In this document: positions 13,118 through 25,679 of the stretch, piece by piece
Layout: every line of letters begins with the position of its first letter
Position numbering within the stretch: position 1 is the stretch's first letter
Assembly (NCBI RefSeq): GCF_035582795.1
Contig: NC_134370.1
Coordinates: 56,097,501 to 56,161,500 of the forward strand
DNA from: Mycteria americana
Lineage: Eukaryota > Chordata > Aves > Ciconiiformes > Ciconiidae
Reading direction: 5' to 3'
DNA: 64,000 nucleotides
Program-made: the position numbers and the translations under genes
Notes under the pieces: model-generated
What the model saw: the letters and a program-made list of their open reading frames with translations, nothing else
Databases searched by the model: none
Told to the model about the DNA's origin: nothing

Positions 13118-13192
13118 GTGTGTGTGTGTGTGTGTGTGTATATATTGTATATATGTATATACGTGTATATATATATACACACACACATATAC
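13118..13192. repeat. Composite (TG)n-(TA)n-(CA)n microsatellite with dyad symmetry
   Basis: The tract begins with about eleven GT units, passes through TA-rich sequence containing GTATATA and ACGTGTATA, and ends in a short ACACACACA block. TG on one side and CA on the other make it close to self-complementary, so it could form a cruciform, or Z-DNA at the ends. It gives rise to several meaningless open frames on both strands. Confidence 0.9.
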
Positions 13193-14963
13193 TGTCCAGC
13201 ATTTTAACCAGGCAACATACAGGCAAGTATAGCCTCTCAAGTTAAGAGGTTTATATATGTAGTGAATGCTCCACTGATACCATTAAGAAGTCATTTTTTA
13301 AAACTGATGTCATATAACTGATGGATACTAGTAGCTTGTGTTCATTTTCTTGAAGACTTAAGAGAAACTGTAATGTACAACGTATTTCTAATTTAGGTGC
13401 TTTACTATTTCATTTAAGGAGTGACCAAAGAAATTTTCTATTGCGACAGCCTCTTAAGTGAATGTTCTGTAAAAACCTTGTGCTTCACCAGCAGTCTGGC
13501 TTTTTTTATATGTGAACTTTTAAAATATTTATTTTCTGCCACTATTCTGAATGTATTTATTTTGATACTAGCATATGCTAGAATACTTATATTAGTTGTA
13601 ATTCTGCAAGTTTCTTCATTGTTAATATGTTTTCTTTTGTTCATTACTGTACATTCCTTGCAATTGTACACTGATTTATGCAGCTTATAATGAAGGTCTA
13701 TTTTTTTCTTTGATGAAATAAGGCTGTGTAACACATGATTCTGATCTCAGTTTGAAACTACAGTGATGAAGCAGGGATTATTTCTAGAGTTAAATTCTGT
13801 CTGAAGTATAGGTTATGAAAGAACTGGAAATGCTCTGTAGGACTTAAAGTTCATTATAGAATATAGGTATAGCTTTCAAAATATGACAGTTAATAATATA
13901 AGTTTTGACACGCAAAAGAACAGGAAAAAATATTTCCTTTTTCAGTTATAAGAGCTGGTAAACAATTTTTATTTTCTATCTGCTTGCCTAAACTATAGTA
14001 TGTTTGCTGTTTTCTAAGTTAACTATCAGTTTAGTATTTGAATCTGATTCCATATATTTAAGAAGATAGTGAGGTTCTGCTTTGCCTTGTACCATTACAG
14101 GTTGCAAAGGGACACAGAATTGAATTTTGGCTTGGCAGTTGAAAAGAATTTCTCTTCATTTTTGATCACGTAATTTCCTTCCCTATGTTGGTGGCTTCAC
14201 AAGACAAGTATGGAGTTACTGATATAGTTACTCATACTCATTAGGTAAATATTTTTAATTCTGCTTATTATCTTTTCTTGTTTTCAGATGCTTCTTCCCA
14301 TTTTAGCTTTCAGTTGTCCAGCATAAGAATGAAGAAATCCGATACAAACCACCTGATGCGAAAGAATAGCCTTTTCTGTAGCCATTTAAATGCAGAAGTA
14401 GGGTTTGTAGTATGAGCTCCATGTTGCTAGATGAGTATTGATTTCTCTGCTTAAGTAATACAAACTCTTTAAAGTCAAGCTAAAAAATATATTGCAGTCC
14501 TGCCACTATGGATTGCTATGCCATATACATTACAATAACAGTAGCATTCTCTAATGAGGTTTATAAAACTAAGATGCTGTAAATTTATAAGAAAAAAATA
14601 TTTCTCTGACTATTTCCGATAAGTAACCATTTTAGATGCAACAGTGGCATTTACTTTGGAGAAATTACTGGTAATAAATGAGAGCAAATTCAGGACACTG
14701 TAATGCTTGAGGTGCTGTCTTTTTATGTAGTTTGCTAAAACTAAAATCATATTTGTCCAAACGTTACTAGAGTTGATGCTAACCAAATGGAAACATTCAC
14801 AACACAGGCTATAGTTTATGAAATTACTGAAGATTTAAGACAGTTGCTAAACTAAACCACAGCCATAAATCTCCTTTTAATTTTGATATCCTTTAAAGTA
14901 AGTAGTCTAAAAGGCGAAGGTATAACTTAATTCAATAAAAAAAGTGCCAGGCTGAAAATTCTC

Positions 14964-14982
14964 TTTTTTTTTTTTTTTTTTT
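14964..14982. repeat. Poly(T) run
   Basis: 19 consecutive T followed by AGGAAC. Plain homopolymer, no associated element recognised. Confidence 0.85.
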
Positions 14983-15933
14983 AGGAACAAATTTTGAGAA
15001 GCATCACCGGGACGGGTCTGAGCTTTGAGTAACAGTCAAATATACCATAGAGTGGGAAAGTTTGTACAGTAGGCCAATAGATATGGATGTAGTTTTACTT
15101 CAGTGTTCTGAGTCCGTTCCTTTTCTTCTGAAATACAGAAATACAGTAAGAGTTTCTCCTTTGGCTTTTATAGTTTTGTCTTGATTGCAAAAATGTGGTT
15201 GAATTTAGCTCAAGTTTAGTTAAAATTAGCTTGTCCTGCCTGAACTGGAATTTGACCTTTTTGTCTATAGCTGATGTAGGTTGACAACTTGTATGAATAC
15301 ATCAATGTACAAATACATGGGCTTTTGCAGAAACCTTTGAGCTTTCCTTGATGATATTCTGTACTGGCTTGCTGGCTGCCATCCAGCTGTCAGCCAGCCA
15401 TGGTGTGTTTTAGCCATACAGCACTGAACCCCCAAGTCCTCACAACTGAGCAGGGTTTTATAGGTCATGCTTGGCAGTGCGCTACTATTTTACGACTGAT
15501 TGACGCTTGGCACAAGTGCAGACCGTCACTTGTTTGGTCACAAAAGATATTGAAAACAATCCATCCTATAGTCTGAATTTATGTAAAAATGTTATCCTGC
15601 AGCTGAATTTAGAGGAGAAAAAAATCACTTTTACAGTATGAGCTAATGTATATTATTAGTAGTGCCTAATCTAAAAGTGACAATTTACAGCTGCAAAAGT
15701 CCAAAGGAAACAGAATCAATCAGAGATCTGAACTGCAGGGGATCTGCTTGGTAATGGCATACTGATGCTAGGTGATTCTCGCTTGGCTGTGTTTTATATG
15801 CTCTTTGCAGAGGTACCAATGACCATATAGTGTGTAAGATACTAGTCACTCAGGTTTTGAAATGCAGTTCTTTTCACTAAACTGCCTTCAGGCTTTGCAA
15901 AATCCTTTAGGTCTATGTCAATGTCCATTTTAG

Positions 15934-16096
15934 AGATTCTAAAAGCAACCTACCTGCTCCACGAATGGTTCTTGGCAGTACTAACACTAGTGTATGGCTG
16001 AATAAGAAGAAAACACTGATCCAGAAGAATGTGCTTACAACAGGCACTGCAGAATCACCTGGACACTTTCTGGTTAACATTAAACGTGAACTTCAG
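15934..16096 (+). other. Unexplained open exon-like block, antisense to UNC13C
   Basis: The plus strand shows an acceptor-like tccattttag, then 163 bp (one base plus 54 sense codons), then a consensus donor CAG|gtaagt. The translation looks protein-like, with pieces such as APRMVLGSTNTSVWLNKKK and GTAESPGHFLVNIKRELQ. The frame is open from about 15911 and stops about 7 codons after the donor. The second piece loosely recalls the start of a Tudor-like domain (SP..F.V), but I cannot name the family. No compatible neighbouring plus-strand exon was found. It could be an exon of a nested gene, a fossil exon, or a chance open frame. Function is unknown. Confidence 0.35.
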
Positions 16097-19000
16097 GTAA
16101 GTGGAACTAAATTTCGTTAGCAGTTTATAATTCATTGTAAAAGTTTTCCTACCAAACAATACCAATAATTCATTTGCAGAAGAGAATGCTGCTCTATGAG
16201 TTTTACATTTGTGAGTTGTGATGAAAATAGATCAGGTGCTGGCAGGTTTTGCTTATTTTTCTGGAAATAAAATTCCCTTTTTTATACTAAGGGACAAACG
16301 TAGATAATCTTCCCCCTTACTACCATATTGATACCAATGTTAAAATCTGTCATGATCAGAGTATCAGCAGTATTTAATTTCCAAACAAGCTGAAAGTGCA
16401 TGGCAGATCTGGGATAGCAGTAGGGATGTAATCGGAGAAGAGAAACGTCTATCTCCTCCTGTGCCAGACAGAAAGACAGGTGTTTAATATGATAGCATAT
16501 GACAGAACTTAAGCTATGTCACTAAGTATCCTAATCTGATGTCTGTATTGCCTAATAAATAAAGTTGATACAGAGACATTTTTCTTTTATCTTTCATTTT
16601 CATAGTGTGGTTACAGATTTGTTTTCACAAGATTGAGTGAGGATTGAATTTACAACTTTCATCATCATATTCCTTTTAAATGGCAAATCATTATATGGAG
16701 GAAAAAAAAGAAAAAAAAAGCAATGTCATCAGTTACTCAAAAAGTTACTGCTGGTTTATGCTCATCATTGTCATTTACTTATTCAAACAGTTATCTGTTT
16801 CAAAAACAGTCTTGAGAGTCTGTAGCGGTGCGTTGAAAAGGAAAAAATCATCACAGTAGGATTATGGCAGTTAAATTATCAGAGTCAGGACTACTGATTT
16901 TATGGACGTATGTCCATAACAACATAGTCTCCTGATGTATTTGAAAACAGCAATGGCTTTAACTTTCAAGTATTTAGTGTACTGAAACCACCACATGAAA
17001 AACTATGAATCCCTGAGATTGTAATAATTTTAAAAGTTAGGAATGTTTTTATTAATATTGCCTACGCAAATTGCTTTGTTTCCAGGAAGCTCTTTAGGAA
17101 TGGGTACGTACAAAGGCTGGGAATCAGAACTCTGGTTCAAGCAATCATCCTTGTTTAGAAGTGGTGCAAAAGCATATTCTTGGATAATTTGGTTATTCCT
17201 ACTGAACTTGACCCTCTATGTACACGAATACAGGAAGTATCAAGGACCATAACATACATTTTTACATAGCGAATATGCTTTCTAGGTAGGGAAAAGTAAC
17301 TCCCTTTCCTCACACCAATCACACAAATTTTTGCCCTTCAGTTTCTTAGAAACACTGCAGTTTAATCATGGTAAATGAAAAAGTATTTTCACCTGTGGTT
17401 AAAAGTAGGCCTGATTATTGTCCGATTCTAGTAGTCATTACAGGAAAACTGAACACCCACTTTCATCTACAGTCATAGTTATTATTCAATATGCTATTTT
17501 CTTTAGATTTGAAATATTCCTTTTTCCATTGCTTTGAGTTTAGTTACATCCAACTGTCTATTGATTATGGATTGGTTACCTGCACAAATATGAGGGCAGA
17601 TACAAATCTAATTATACTTCAGAGAAAGTTTCTGATTCGCAAATAGGGTCATTTTAACTAAAAGCTAATGATACAGCTACAGTTGTGAGGCTGGAGGTTG
17701 TAATAGATGAGTTCTTTAGTTCTTTTAAATGAGACATTAAAGGATGATGAAAAGCTATGAGTCACTTTTCCTTAACTTCCATTCCCAGTGGCTACACTTC
17801 TGATAATACTGGTGTGCAAATATAGACATGCTAATGTGTGCACAGAAATGAACACAGACCTCAGGCTGAAATCATGATGAAAATTCAAGTTTGTGGTTCA
17901 GGATTTATAAAAGAGCTCTGCTTATGGCTACAACCTGGATAATTTTTTCTCCTGAAGCTACAATGGAAGTATGCATAAGGAAAAGCAAAATATATTACTA
18001 ATTAATAAATGTCTGCCTAAATCCACATTGTTAATCATTTGAGGGGGGAAACAATGTATTCCTTATATATTACAGTATTATAGCAATGTTTTTCACTTGT
18101 AATGTATGAATTATTAACAGAGATCCTCAGTCTAATATGGAAGCTGCCTAAGGAAATAATTCCTTGGAGTTTATCTTAGGGCAAGCTGCAAAACTAATGT
18201 TTCATGCTTTTTATACTGTAACATGCTGTACTTCAGAGGTAAAAGCAATTGATTTCCAGCTTAACTGTCCAATTAAAACTTTTCTGATTCTCATGAGTGG
18301 GAGCAGGGTAATTCTTTATAGATCAGCAAATTTTATTCTTTCCCAAAGATTGTAAGTGGCAGACAGGCCATTTTTACAAATGCCCTTTACATTGAGAAGA
18401 AATCTAGTAGAGATTACTATTATGCAAAAATTTGCAGTTTCTAGAAAGAAGAAACCATTCAGCTTGGAATATAATGCACATTATCTATATAAAAGCAGTT
18501 CCTGTATGTACTGTAGAAGTATGAAAACACTGTCCTAGATTGATAAGAAAAATGGTAAGAAATAGCTTCTTTTTGAAAATAGAAGGAATCTTTGCCTAAA
18601 AGCATAACCATGAACTCTTGACCTCTTATTGAAACCAAAGAAATTCCTCTTCTGAAATACATCATTAATGAATGGTATATATATTTTACATGAAGAGGAC
18701 TTTGTGTTTCAATTTTTTTGGTGCACTACACCAAAATTCTAGAGCAGGAAAAAGTGGCTTCAGTGTTGCTTATGTCCAGATTCAAAGTACACCTAATATC
18801 ATATTCTTGCATGTTCTCTGCCTTGGTTTGCTTTTGGGAAAGTATAAACATTTTGAATTTTCATAAGCGGGCATAAAAAAAATCATGTGACATTTTCAGC
18901 AGGATGGTTTTGAATCTGAATTTTGAAATGCACAAAGGAAAAAAATCTAGACAGGGAAAATATGTATTTTAGCCTACAGAAACCTTCTGTCACTTTGGAA

Positions 19001-19538
19001 TGCACAAATGACCTGCTAGAAGGAGAAGTGTGGGTTTGGTAACGTCGAATCAGTGTGCTACATTAAGGACGTGTTGCTCAGAATTTATTGTTCTGAATCC
19101 CAAAAGGAAACTGTAAGGGATATGTCATGCTTTTTGCAGTTATTTGTGATTAGTAATTAATATCCTCCAGCTCTGAAAGTATCTAGAGCTGCCAATGTAC
19201 TCTATGAATTTACTCTGTTTCTGCAATTATAATATGCATTCTAGTCTGGCCTCTACAACCCTGTTTGTGTGTGGAGTGCTCCTATAAATAACCCTGATAC
19301 TCAGTGTTCATATAGAGCTATAGGACCTATTCTTCATGTGAAGTGACAAGCTGATAAAAGCACTGCCCTCAGATAAGCTCAGTTGATTGACAACAGCAGG
19401 GGTAATATCACATGGGCAAATTTGTGACAATAAACTCTAAAATACCACAGCGTTTGGAGAATGTGATTGGCAACCAATCATTTAAAACATTTAAAACATA
19501 ATTTGACGTACTTATATCTCTCTTACTGATTCACTTAC

Positions 19539-19686
19539 TTTGAGATGTCTGAGTGTCTATAAACTTGGTTATCAAGGTGTCAGTAGTTTGTGTGTAAAGG
19601 CTAAGAGCATATCTCAGGGAGTGTAGGTCTGGGCTCTTTTCCAGGAAATTCTTTTTCAGCCCACTTCCTCCAGCATGGAAGTATTG
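19539..19686 (-). CDS. UNC13C: UNC13C exon, MHD2 C-terminal part
   Basis: A 148-bp exon, acceptor tttcattttag and donor gtaagtg. The translation starts [20 protein letters not shown] and continues [19 protein letters not shown], ending at QTSQ. QYFHAGG and [20 protein letters not shown] are signature blocks at the end of the Munc13 MUN domain (MHD2). The start is phase 0, and it ends with the first base of a Ser codon completed at 7011. It sits between a 4.7-kb intron and a 12.5-kb intron. Confidence 0.97.
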
Positions 19687-22600
19687 CTAAAATGAAAAAC
19701 AAATACAGTCGTTCAGAGAGGCAAATTATCTGAGAGAGGCCTCAGTTACAGACGTACAATTTTAAGTAAAATTCTTACACAAACTTTTAAAAATAACACC
19801 TGGCACGTGTAGCTAGATTTATGATTATAGCAGTTGAGATAACTGTCATCATCTCTACTACAGAGCTTCTTTCCAAAGGTAAAAATTTAAGCCTTGTGGG
19901 AGAAAAATATAGATACAATTTTAATTTTGGTCTTCATGATCTCAAGTACTTATATGTCAAAATTGGATATATATATTTGCAGGGTTCTTTTAGGTTGTGG
20001 AGAGTGGAATTGGTTTTGATTCTTTATTTTAAAAAAATTTCTAAAATCAAGGCATGGTTTACAGCACAAGTAAAGAATATATATGCTTTCTGAGGGAAGG
20101 GGGAATTTTGTTAAAATTTTAAAAGAGAAGATCCTAGAATATGAAGTTCTGCATTAGCATTGCATTGTAATTGTGCCTGAAATTATGATTATGCTTTGGG
20201 AAATTATTAGAAGTTCCATGGAAGTTTCTACGGTGATTATCTTTTTTGATTCTAATTTTGACCTGTTTTACTGTGGATATGCAGAAAATGTGTGTGTCAT
20301 CCTTGAGTGACCACATCAGGGTTTCCTGGAGTGTGAAAGGAGAAGAGGATGGAAGAGAAAAGGAGCTCATTGGTTGGTACTGTCCTTGAAGAGGGGGAGT
20401 AAATTTCATCCTTCAAAAGAGGATTTCCTTTGGGGCAGACCAGCTGTTTATGTACTCCTATGAATGATGCAGCAGTAAACTGCGACACCATAGTGCTTCC
20501 TGCAAACCTAAGACGGGGGCAGACCTTCACTCTGCAAGTAGTTGCACCAGTGTAGAGACTCCTGCCAGCTGTTCATCAAGGCCTGCTTACAAGACAGCCC
20601 CCCTCCTTTCCCTGTCCCACTTACACTGATAATTTGAGTGCTCCCTTCCTTCTTTCATTAAAAAAAAAAAACCCTAACTAAATTAGCATAAGAACTTTAA
20701 ACAAAAGATGACTCCTGATCTACTGGCACAGCTAGATTTGGAACAAAATATATGTTTACCACTTTGATGTCATGCTATGTAAACTATTGCAAGTATTATG
20801 TTATGTTTCCAATCCCAAAGCTGAGTTCAGAAAAATTAGGACAGATTCTCTTCCCTTCTTCCTCCCAAAATGAAGAATTTTCCCTAAAAGTTTATACAAG
20901 ACAGTGGTTGATGAACTAATGCACTTAAGCTACAAAGAAAAGATATATTACCTACGCAAATTTAAAACCAGTGTTTTGTTCAAAGACTTTACAAAGCATT
21001 TTGCAATCTACATTACAGTTCTAGGTCTCCAGATTGATGTATAAAGCTTCCATTAATGGCTAATTAGTAAAAGCAAACAATGTTTTTCAGGAAAACACTG
21101 TGACTACTTGATGACATGCAATATTGATCCCCTCAGTACAGGGAATGTTGGGAACTGTAAGTAGAATCTATTCTCCCTGAATATTTGGAGTGTTGCCAAA
21201 TGAATATATGCAATATATACATTTAAGTTCACATACATGTATACTAAATGCTTTATCCTAAGCATATCTGTGACAAAGCAGACCTACAGTCCATACATGC
21301 CCATTGCATGTTAGTCTACACATTTCACCTTCCGATTCTCAAGATTTTTGAAGGAGAGGAAACACAAATGTACTTTTCATAACAAAGTCATTATTTACAT
21401 TTCTGTGTTGATGGCTACTGATTGTTACTGGGAAAAAATACCTGCAGGAACAAAAAAAAGGATATGAAATCATCAGGCTGAAAAGTTTTATATTGTTTTA
21501 ATCCTATGTGGACAGTTAGTGTCAAGAGGTTCTGACTAAATCACCTTTGTCTTCTCATCATTGCATACTCACATGAAATCTGTATCTTTCCAAGTGAATT
21601 ATTTCATGCTATGTGCTCCAAAGAAATCTCTATTGTTTTAATTGTTTAAAAGTGTATTCATGATTTCACCAAGGATCTTAATCAATTTATAAGCAAGTCT
21701 TAAAATCTGTTAATATTTCCTGCTATTGTGACAACTACTGTGATTTTTTTTCTTAGTTGTGTCTCCCAATAAAATGTTATCTGCAGCAGCAGCTACAAAG
21801 AACTAAAAAGCTCCATGAAAGCTAACAGACATTTAAAGAAACAAGGACACCTGGCCCTAATCTTACTGAGTTTTTACTTTTTTTTTTTGCTTTTGCCCAG
21901 AAATGGTAAATTTTGCATGCAAAACCACTACTATGAACATATCATTATTGTATGGAATCAAATGCAGAAAAATAATGAGTAAACAGGGTTTTACACATTC
22001 AGTTGAACACCTAATACCCTGTTCTTTAGAGATGTGAACCTTAAAATAGTTCACTTGCTACTCATGCTCCAGTCTGAAGGGTTTCAAGGTTGATAGGTGA
22101 CAAAAGAGGCTTGAAAGGCATAGTGACAAATGAAAAGTGCAGACACAAGTGCATAATGTCAAGTAGGTGGAAATCAATGCTGCAGCCACTGCAGTCTCAG
22201 CCAAAACTTGACAAATGCCACACAAGTCATATTGGGTGGTAGTTTCACTTTGTAGCGTGCCTGTGGGTTTACAGTGCTTGCAAAGACAAAAATGGAAACC
22301 AGAACAATATTACCAATGAACATTATCTCTGGGCTGAGACAATGAGATAGCTGAGGCCAGAAAGCCGGTTGTCCTAGCAGCAAATTAAGCTAAAAAAAAA
22401 AAAATAGAATTGCTAAGGTTCTTTTTACAACATACAAAGACTGATGATATGCTATATATATTTAAGATGAAAGATTATTCCTTTGTTTTATGCTGTTCAA
22501 AGCATTAACAACATAATCATCTATTAAATTATAAGTTTCTCAGTGAATTAATTTTTGGTACTAAAATTTAGACTAATGAAAAATAAAAAAAGACTGTGCA

Positions 22601-24409
22601 AGCACGGAGATATTCTTCCCCACAAATCTGTTCCCTACAATAATCAGTTGCTTAATTTTTGAACAGATGCCATATGCCATTTTTACCATTCTTCTGATCT
22701 TATTTGGGCAGCCATTTTTTTTGCTTTTAAACAAAGCGTATCTACCTAGCATTACCAAAAAATTGTCTATTTTGATTATTAAACTTATGAACTGCATTCC
22801 TAAATCAACATTGCAGTCTTTTTTCTTGAGTTAACCCACAAGGTTTGTCTTTGTTCACTTTCTAATCGTGTAAGACCAGTTTGTGCACGATCAAGAGTAT
22901 TTGCTTAGTATTTTGGAAAAAAAAAAGGTTTTGCCATATCATGTACCAAGTACAGTAAGCAGATTATAATGCCAGGTCATTGCCTTACAATTTGAAAATA
23001 GGTTTTTCAGAGAGCACTATTTTGCTCAGTTTATGAATGTAACACACAGAGATAAGAATCTGAATTAATAGAGGATTTTCCCTATTTCTAACTTTTCCCC
23101 TCCAATTTTAGACTTTTGTTTAGTAAAATGATTAATATCTATCGTCTTAAGAGTTTAAGCACTGGAAATTCAGGCAAGGTTACAATTTACATTTTTGCCA
23201 ACTTTTATTTATTTAGAACAAATGCTTTGAAAGGAAAATAATTAGATTCATGTGAATCTAATGTGAAAAAAGACTGATAAGTACATTAAATAATATTCCT
23301 TAATGGTTTATTTTGACTTCAGAAACCCAGTCTGTGAAGACTGTATGAAAGTCTCTAGTTTTTTATCAAAAAAAAAAAAAAAAAGGAAAAAAAGGACTTT
23401 GTTAATCTCTTTACTTTTACATTTAGGAGCATAATGCGATAACCATAAAATGAGTGGAAGTGAAAACAGAGTTTTCAGAATATTTCATCTGGTCTATGGC
23501 CTGATCTTTTCATCCTTCCAGAGAGGCCAAATCCTAGAGTTACTTTATCAATTATCAATAAATTAATTTGTATTTCTAGTAATGAGATTAGCACCAGGTA
23601 AGGTTGGATAGATTGTCTCTAATATGGCTCCTTTAAAAATCTAATGTAAAACACTTACTGCAATGCTAAGATTTTTCTGAAGTAGTTTTAGGCATTACAA
23701 ACACCTGCATCAACAAGATGTTGGTAATGCATAAAAATGAATTTATTCAGAAGTGTTTTTAACGGGTGTGTAATGAATATGATTTTTTTTTTTCACTGAA
23801 AAGGGACCAATGTGTAGAATAATTAAATGGCATCTTTAAATTAAATCAAATTATTTAGGAGTGACAGTAATTTAGGTGGTGAATTCCAAACTGTAAAAAG
23901 CTGATACATTCAACTGGACATTGAATTTAAAATAGTGCACAGTAATGCATTGAAAGCCTTGTTTTCTGGTGTGCTATAAAAAACATGTGTCATACATGTT
24001 TGCAGGAAAGTGCAGCTAGGAATAACCACACTTTTCAGGCTCAGTGTCTCCTTTGTGGGAGAAAAAGAGGCTGTGCTGCAACATAATAAGGATTTAGCCC
24101 AGCTGCTTCAGCTGCACTAACCCTAACCTGTAAAGGAACAGAAGAATCAGATAAGCTTTGGCCACCAATTCCTTTAATGGAATGTTGTTCTGTCTGCAAC
24201 TGGTAGAATAATTTTTCTAACTTTTCTGCAAGCAGACTATTAGACATTTCCTTTCGAGTCAATACAAGGAGTTTAGGATCAAATGGTTCTTGACATATTA
24301 AAGGGACCTTTATGATTCTAAGGGACCATTCTATATTAGAATCTGTTGTTTATGTCAATCATGTTCTTAGTCATTCCAGCACAGAACAGAAAAAGACATA
24401 AAGCTGTAC
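19687..24409 (-). other. UNC13C: UNC13C 4.7-kb intron
   Basis: An AT-rich GT-AG intron (donor gtacag below 24410). It holds a poly(A) run near 23367-23383 and a minus-strand open frame at 24041-24349, described separately. The rest shows no recognisable repeat or gene. Confidence 0.85.
24041..24349 (-). other. Unexplained intronic ORF with protein-like translation
   Basis: A minus-strand frame is open for 102 codons between a TAA at 24350-24352 and the stop at 24041, starting only 60 bp past the donor of the UNC13C exon at 24410-24490. The first three quarters look like real protein, with pieces such as KVPLICQEPFDPKLLVLTR and LLAEKLEKLFYQLQTEQHS. That part ends at a possible donor, CAG|gttagg, at 24127/24128. 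A possible acceptor (acaacag) sits at 24343 but lacks a pyrimidine tract. It does not match any UNC13 segment and I do not recognise the family. It could be a remnant of a retrocopied gene, a domesticated or decayed transposon piece, or chance. Confidence 0.35.
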
Positions 24410-24490
24410 CTTTATAGTAGCTAGTGCTACTTCCATTATTGCACACTGCCTCAGGGTCAGGCTTCTGGCTTCCTCTCTAATCACATGGTC
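24410..24490 (-). CDS. UNC13C: UNC13C exon, MHD2
   Basis: An 81-bp, 27-codon, phase 0-0 exon with acceptor ctttgcag and donor gtacag. The translation is DHVIREEARSLTLRQCAI then MEVALATIK, matching the UNC13 block DHMVREEAKSLTPKQCAV...LALDTIK. LTLRQ replaces the more usual LTPKQ, and ALATIK replaces ALDTIK. These are modest divergences in a helical region and the frame is intact. Confidence 0.95.
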
Positions 24491-25622
24491 CTGCAAAGCA
24501 AGTTAAGACTGCGGATGATTTTGAAAGAGAGACAGTATTGTGGCCTGTCTATTCTTGGAAAAACAAATAAACAAACAAAACTGCCAAATGCCCCCCAAGC
24601 CCCTATGATTAATAGGGATTAATTCGACTTCAGACGACTTTTACAACAAATTATAACCTAGAGCAATCATGTGGTTTCTTGAAAACATAGATTGTAGGGA
24701 AAAAGAACCTATGTTTAATACTGAGCATCTGTGTAGCTTTATTTCTTTTCCTAGAATGTATTGTTTCTCTGTTCTGGGGGGCAGGGAAATGGTTAAATTT
24801 TAAGTTTAAATAATTGTGTTAGACGATACTGAAAGAATTCATTTTATTAATGAACCTGATATCTTAACTAATGTTTGTTAATACCCCATGTTTTAAAAAA
24901 AAGGGTTTCCTATTAGAACATAAGTTAAATAGAGTCATAAAGTGACTATACGCCTGTGAAATCTTTGTCTAAAATAAGCATCCTGTGATTTACTTGGGCA
25001 ACATTTTAACTCCTCTAGCAAACTGAGCAATTATTTGTAGAAGCATGAATTACCACATTTCTGCCCAAATCTGAAATCCTAATGGCAAAATTGATTGGCA
25101 AACAACTGACATGAGTATCAAACGCCTAAGCTCCCCATCAAGTGTATTATGGACTTCAGTAATGTAGTGCTGATTACTTTATTCTAGAAGTACATGCTAT
25201 GTTTCAATACACACCATAAATAATACGCAGAAAAAAATTACTAGTATTCCCACCTTAGAGTTTTTTCAGAACTGGTTCTAGAAGGGAACTCAAAGATCTC
25301 TTTTTTTTTTTTTTTTTTTTTTTTTTGGTGATGTTTAATGCTTATAAGGCTTAGCTGTGCAATATGGGAATGACATCTTCTTGACCCATCTAGCGATCAC
25401 TTTACCATATAAGCACACAGTCCTTTCTTCTTAATTTGGTTTTGATGAGACTGTAAAATCATTACTCACCTATGAATAGTTACTGCCATATTCAATCTTA
25501 TTATAGTAAATAATCACAAGAATGAGACATGAGGCTTGGCCTCACAGTCACTAATATTTCATCTATTTTTTTTCATTAGAGCAAGCCATTCATAGCTTCA
25601 TAGCTTCATTTGGCTCCATTAC
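24491..25622 (-). other. UNC13C: UNC13C intron with poly(T) run
   Basis: A 1.1-kb GT-AG intron between two MHD2 exons. It contains the 26-base T-run at 25301-25326. Nothing else recognisable. Confidence 0.9.
25301..25326. repeat. Poly(T) run of 26 bases
   Basis: On the minus strand this is an A tract that follows an ATTAAA hexamer (25334-25339) by 7 bases. That is the arrangement of a retrotransposed mRNA tail, but no target-site duplication or gene body was recognised. Confidence 0.85.
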
Positions 25623-25679
25623 CTTGAGTTTTGACAGTTGTCCAAGATCTTTGGCTGCACTGAATATCATCTGGGGCCC
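25623..25679 (-). CDS. UNC13C: UNC13C short exon, MHD2
   Basis: A 57-bp, 19-codon, phase 0-0 exon with acceptor gtgattacag and donor gtaatg. It encodes GPQMIFSAAKDLGQLSKLK, matching GTQMIFNAAKELGQLSKLK of UNC13A. In UNC13A a basic linker containing RKHGKGLEKG precedes this block. Here the preceding exon ends at LPPLTDQT and joins directly, as in UNC13B. I found no exon for the linker in the 3.4-kb intron upstream. Confidence 0.95.

Larger units (their letters stand above)
7012..19538 (-). other. UNC13C: UNC13C 12.5-kb intron
   Basis: This intron lies between the exon ending MHD2 (19539-19686) and the first C2C exon. It is AT-rich. Recognisable contents: a short (TA)n run at about 8002-8019, a hairpin at 8521-8561, a 35-base T-run at 9144-9178, a (TC)n run at about 10345-10361, a TG/TA/CA microsatellite at 13118-13192, a 19-base T-run at 14964-14982, and an open plus-strand block with splice-like ends at 15934-16096. 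No interspersed repeat is recognisable by eye in the rest. Confidence 0.85.

Noticed and set aside
13421..13734. Hydrophobic 89-codon plus ORF and its 98-codon antisense ORF
   Set aside because: AT-rich sequence gives Phe/Leu/Ile-rich frames by chance. Both strands are open, and there are no splice sites or promoter signals.
14288..14397. Plus-strand block with acceptor tttcag and a gtaggg donor, open in one frame
   Set aside because: Its end phase (0) does not fit the start of the block at 15934-16096 (which needs two bases), the donor is weak, and the frame stops right after it.
16900..16919. Short palindrome ttatggac-gtat-gtccataa
   Set aside because: 8-bp arms are expected now and then by chance in 64 kb. 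No context supports a function.
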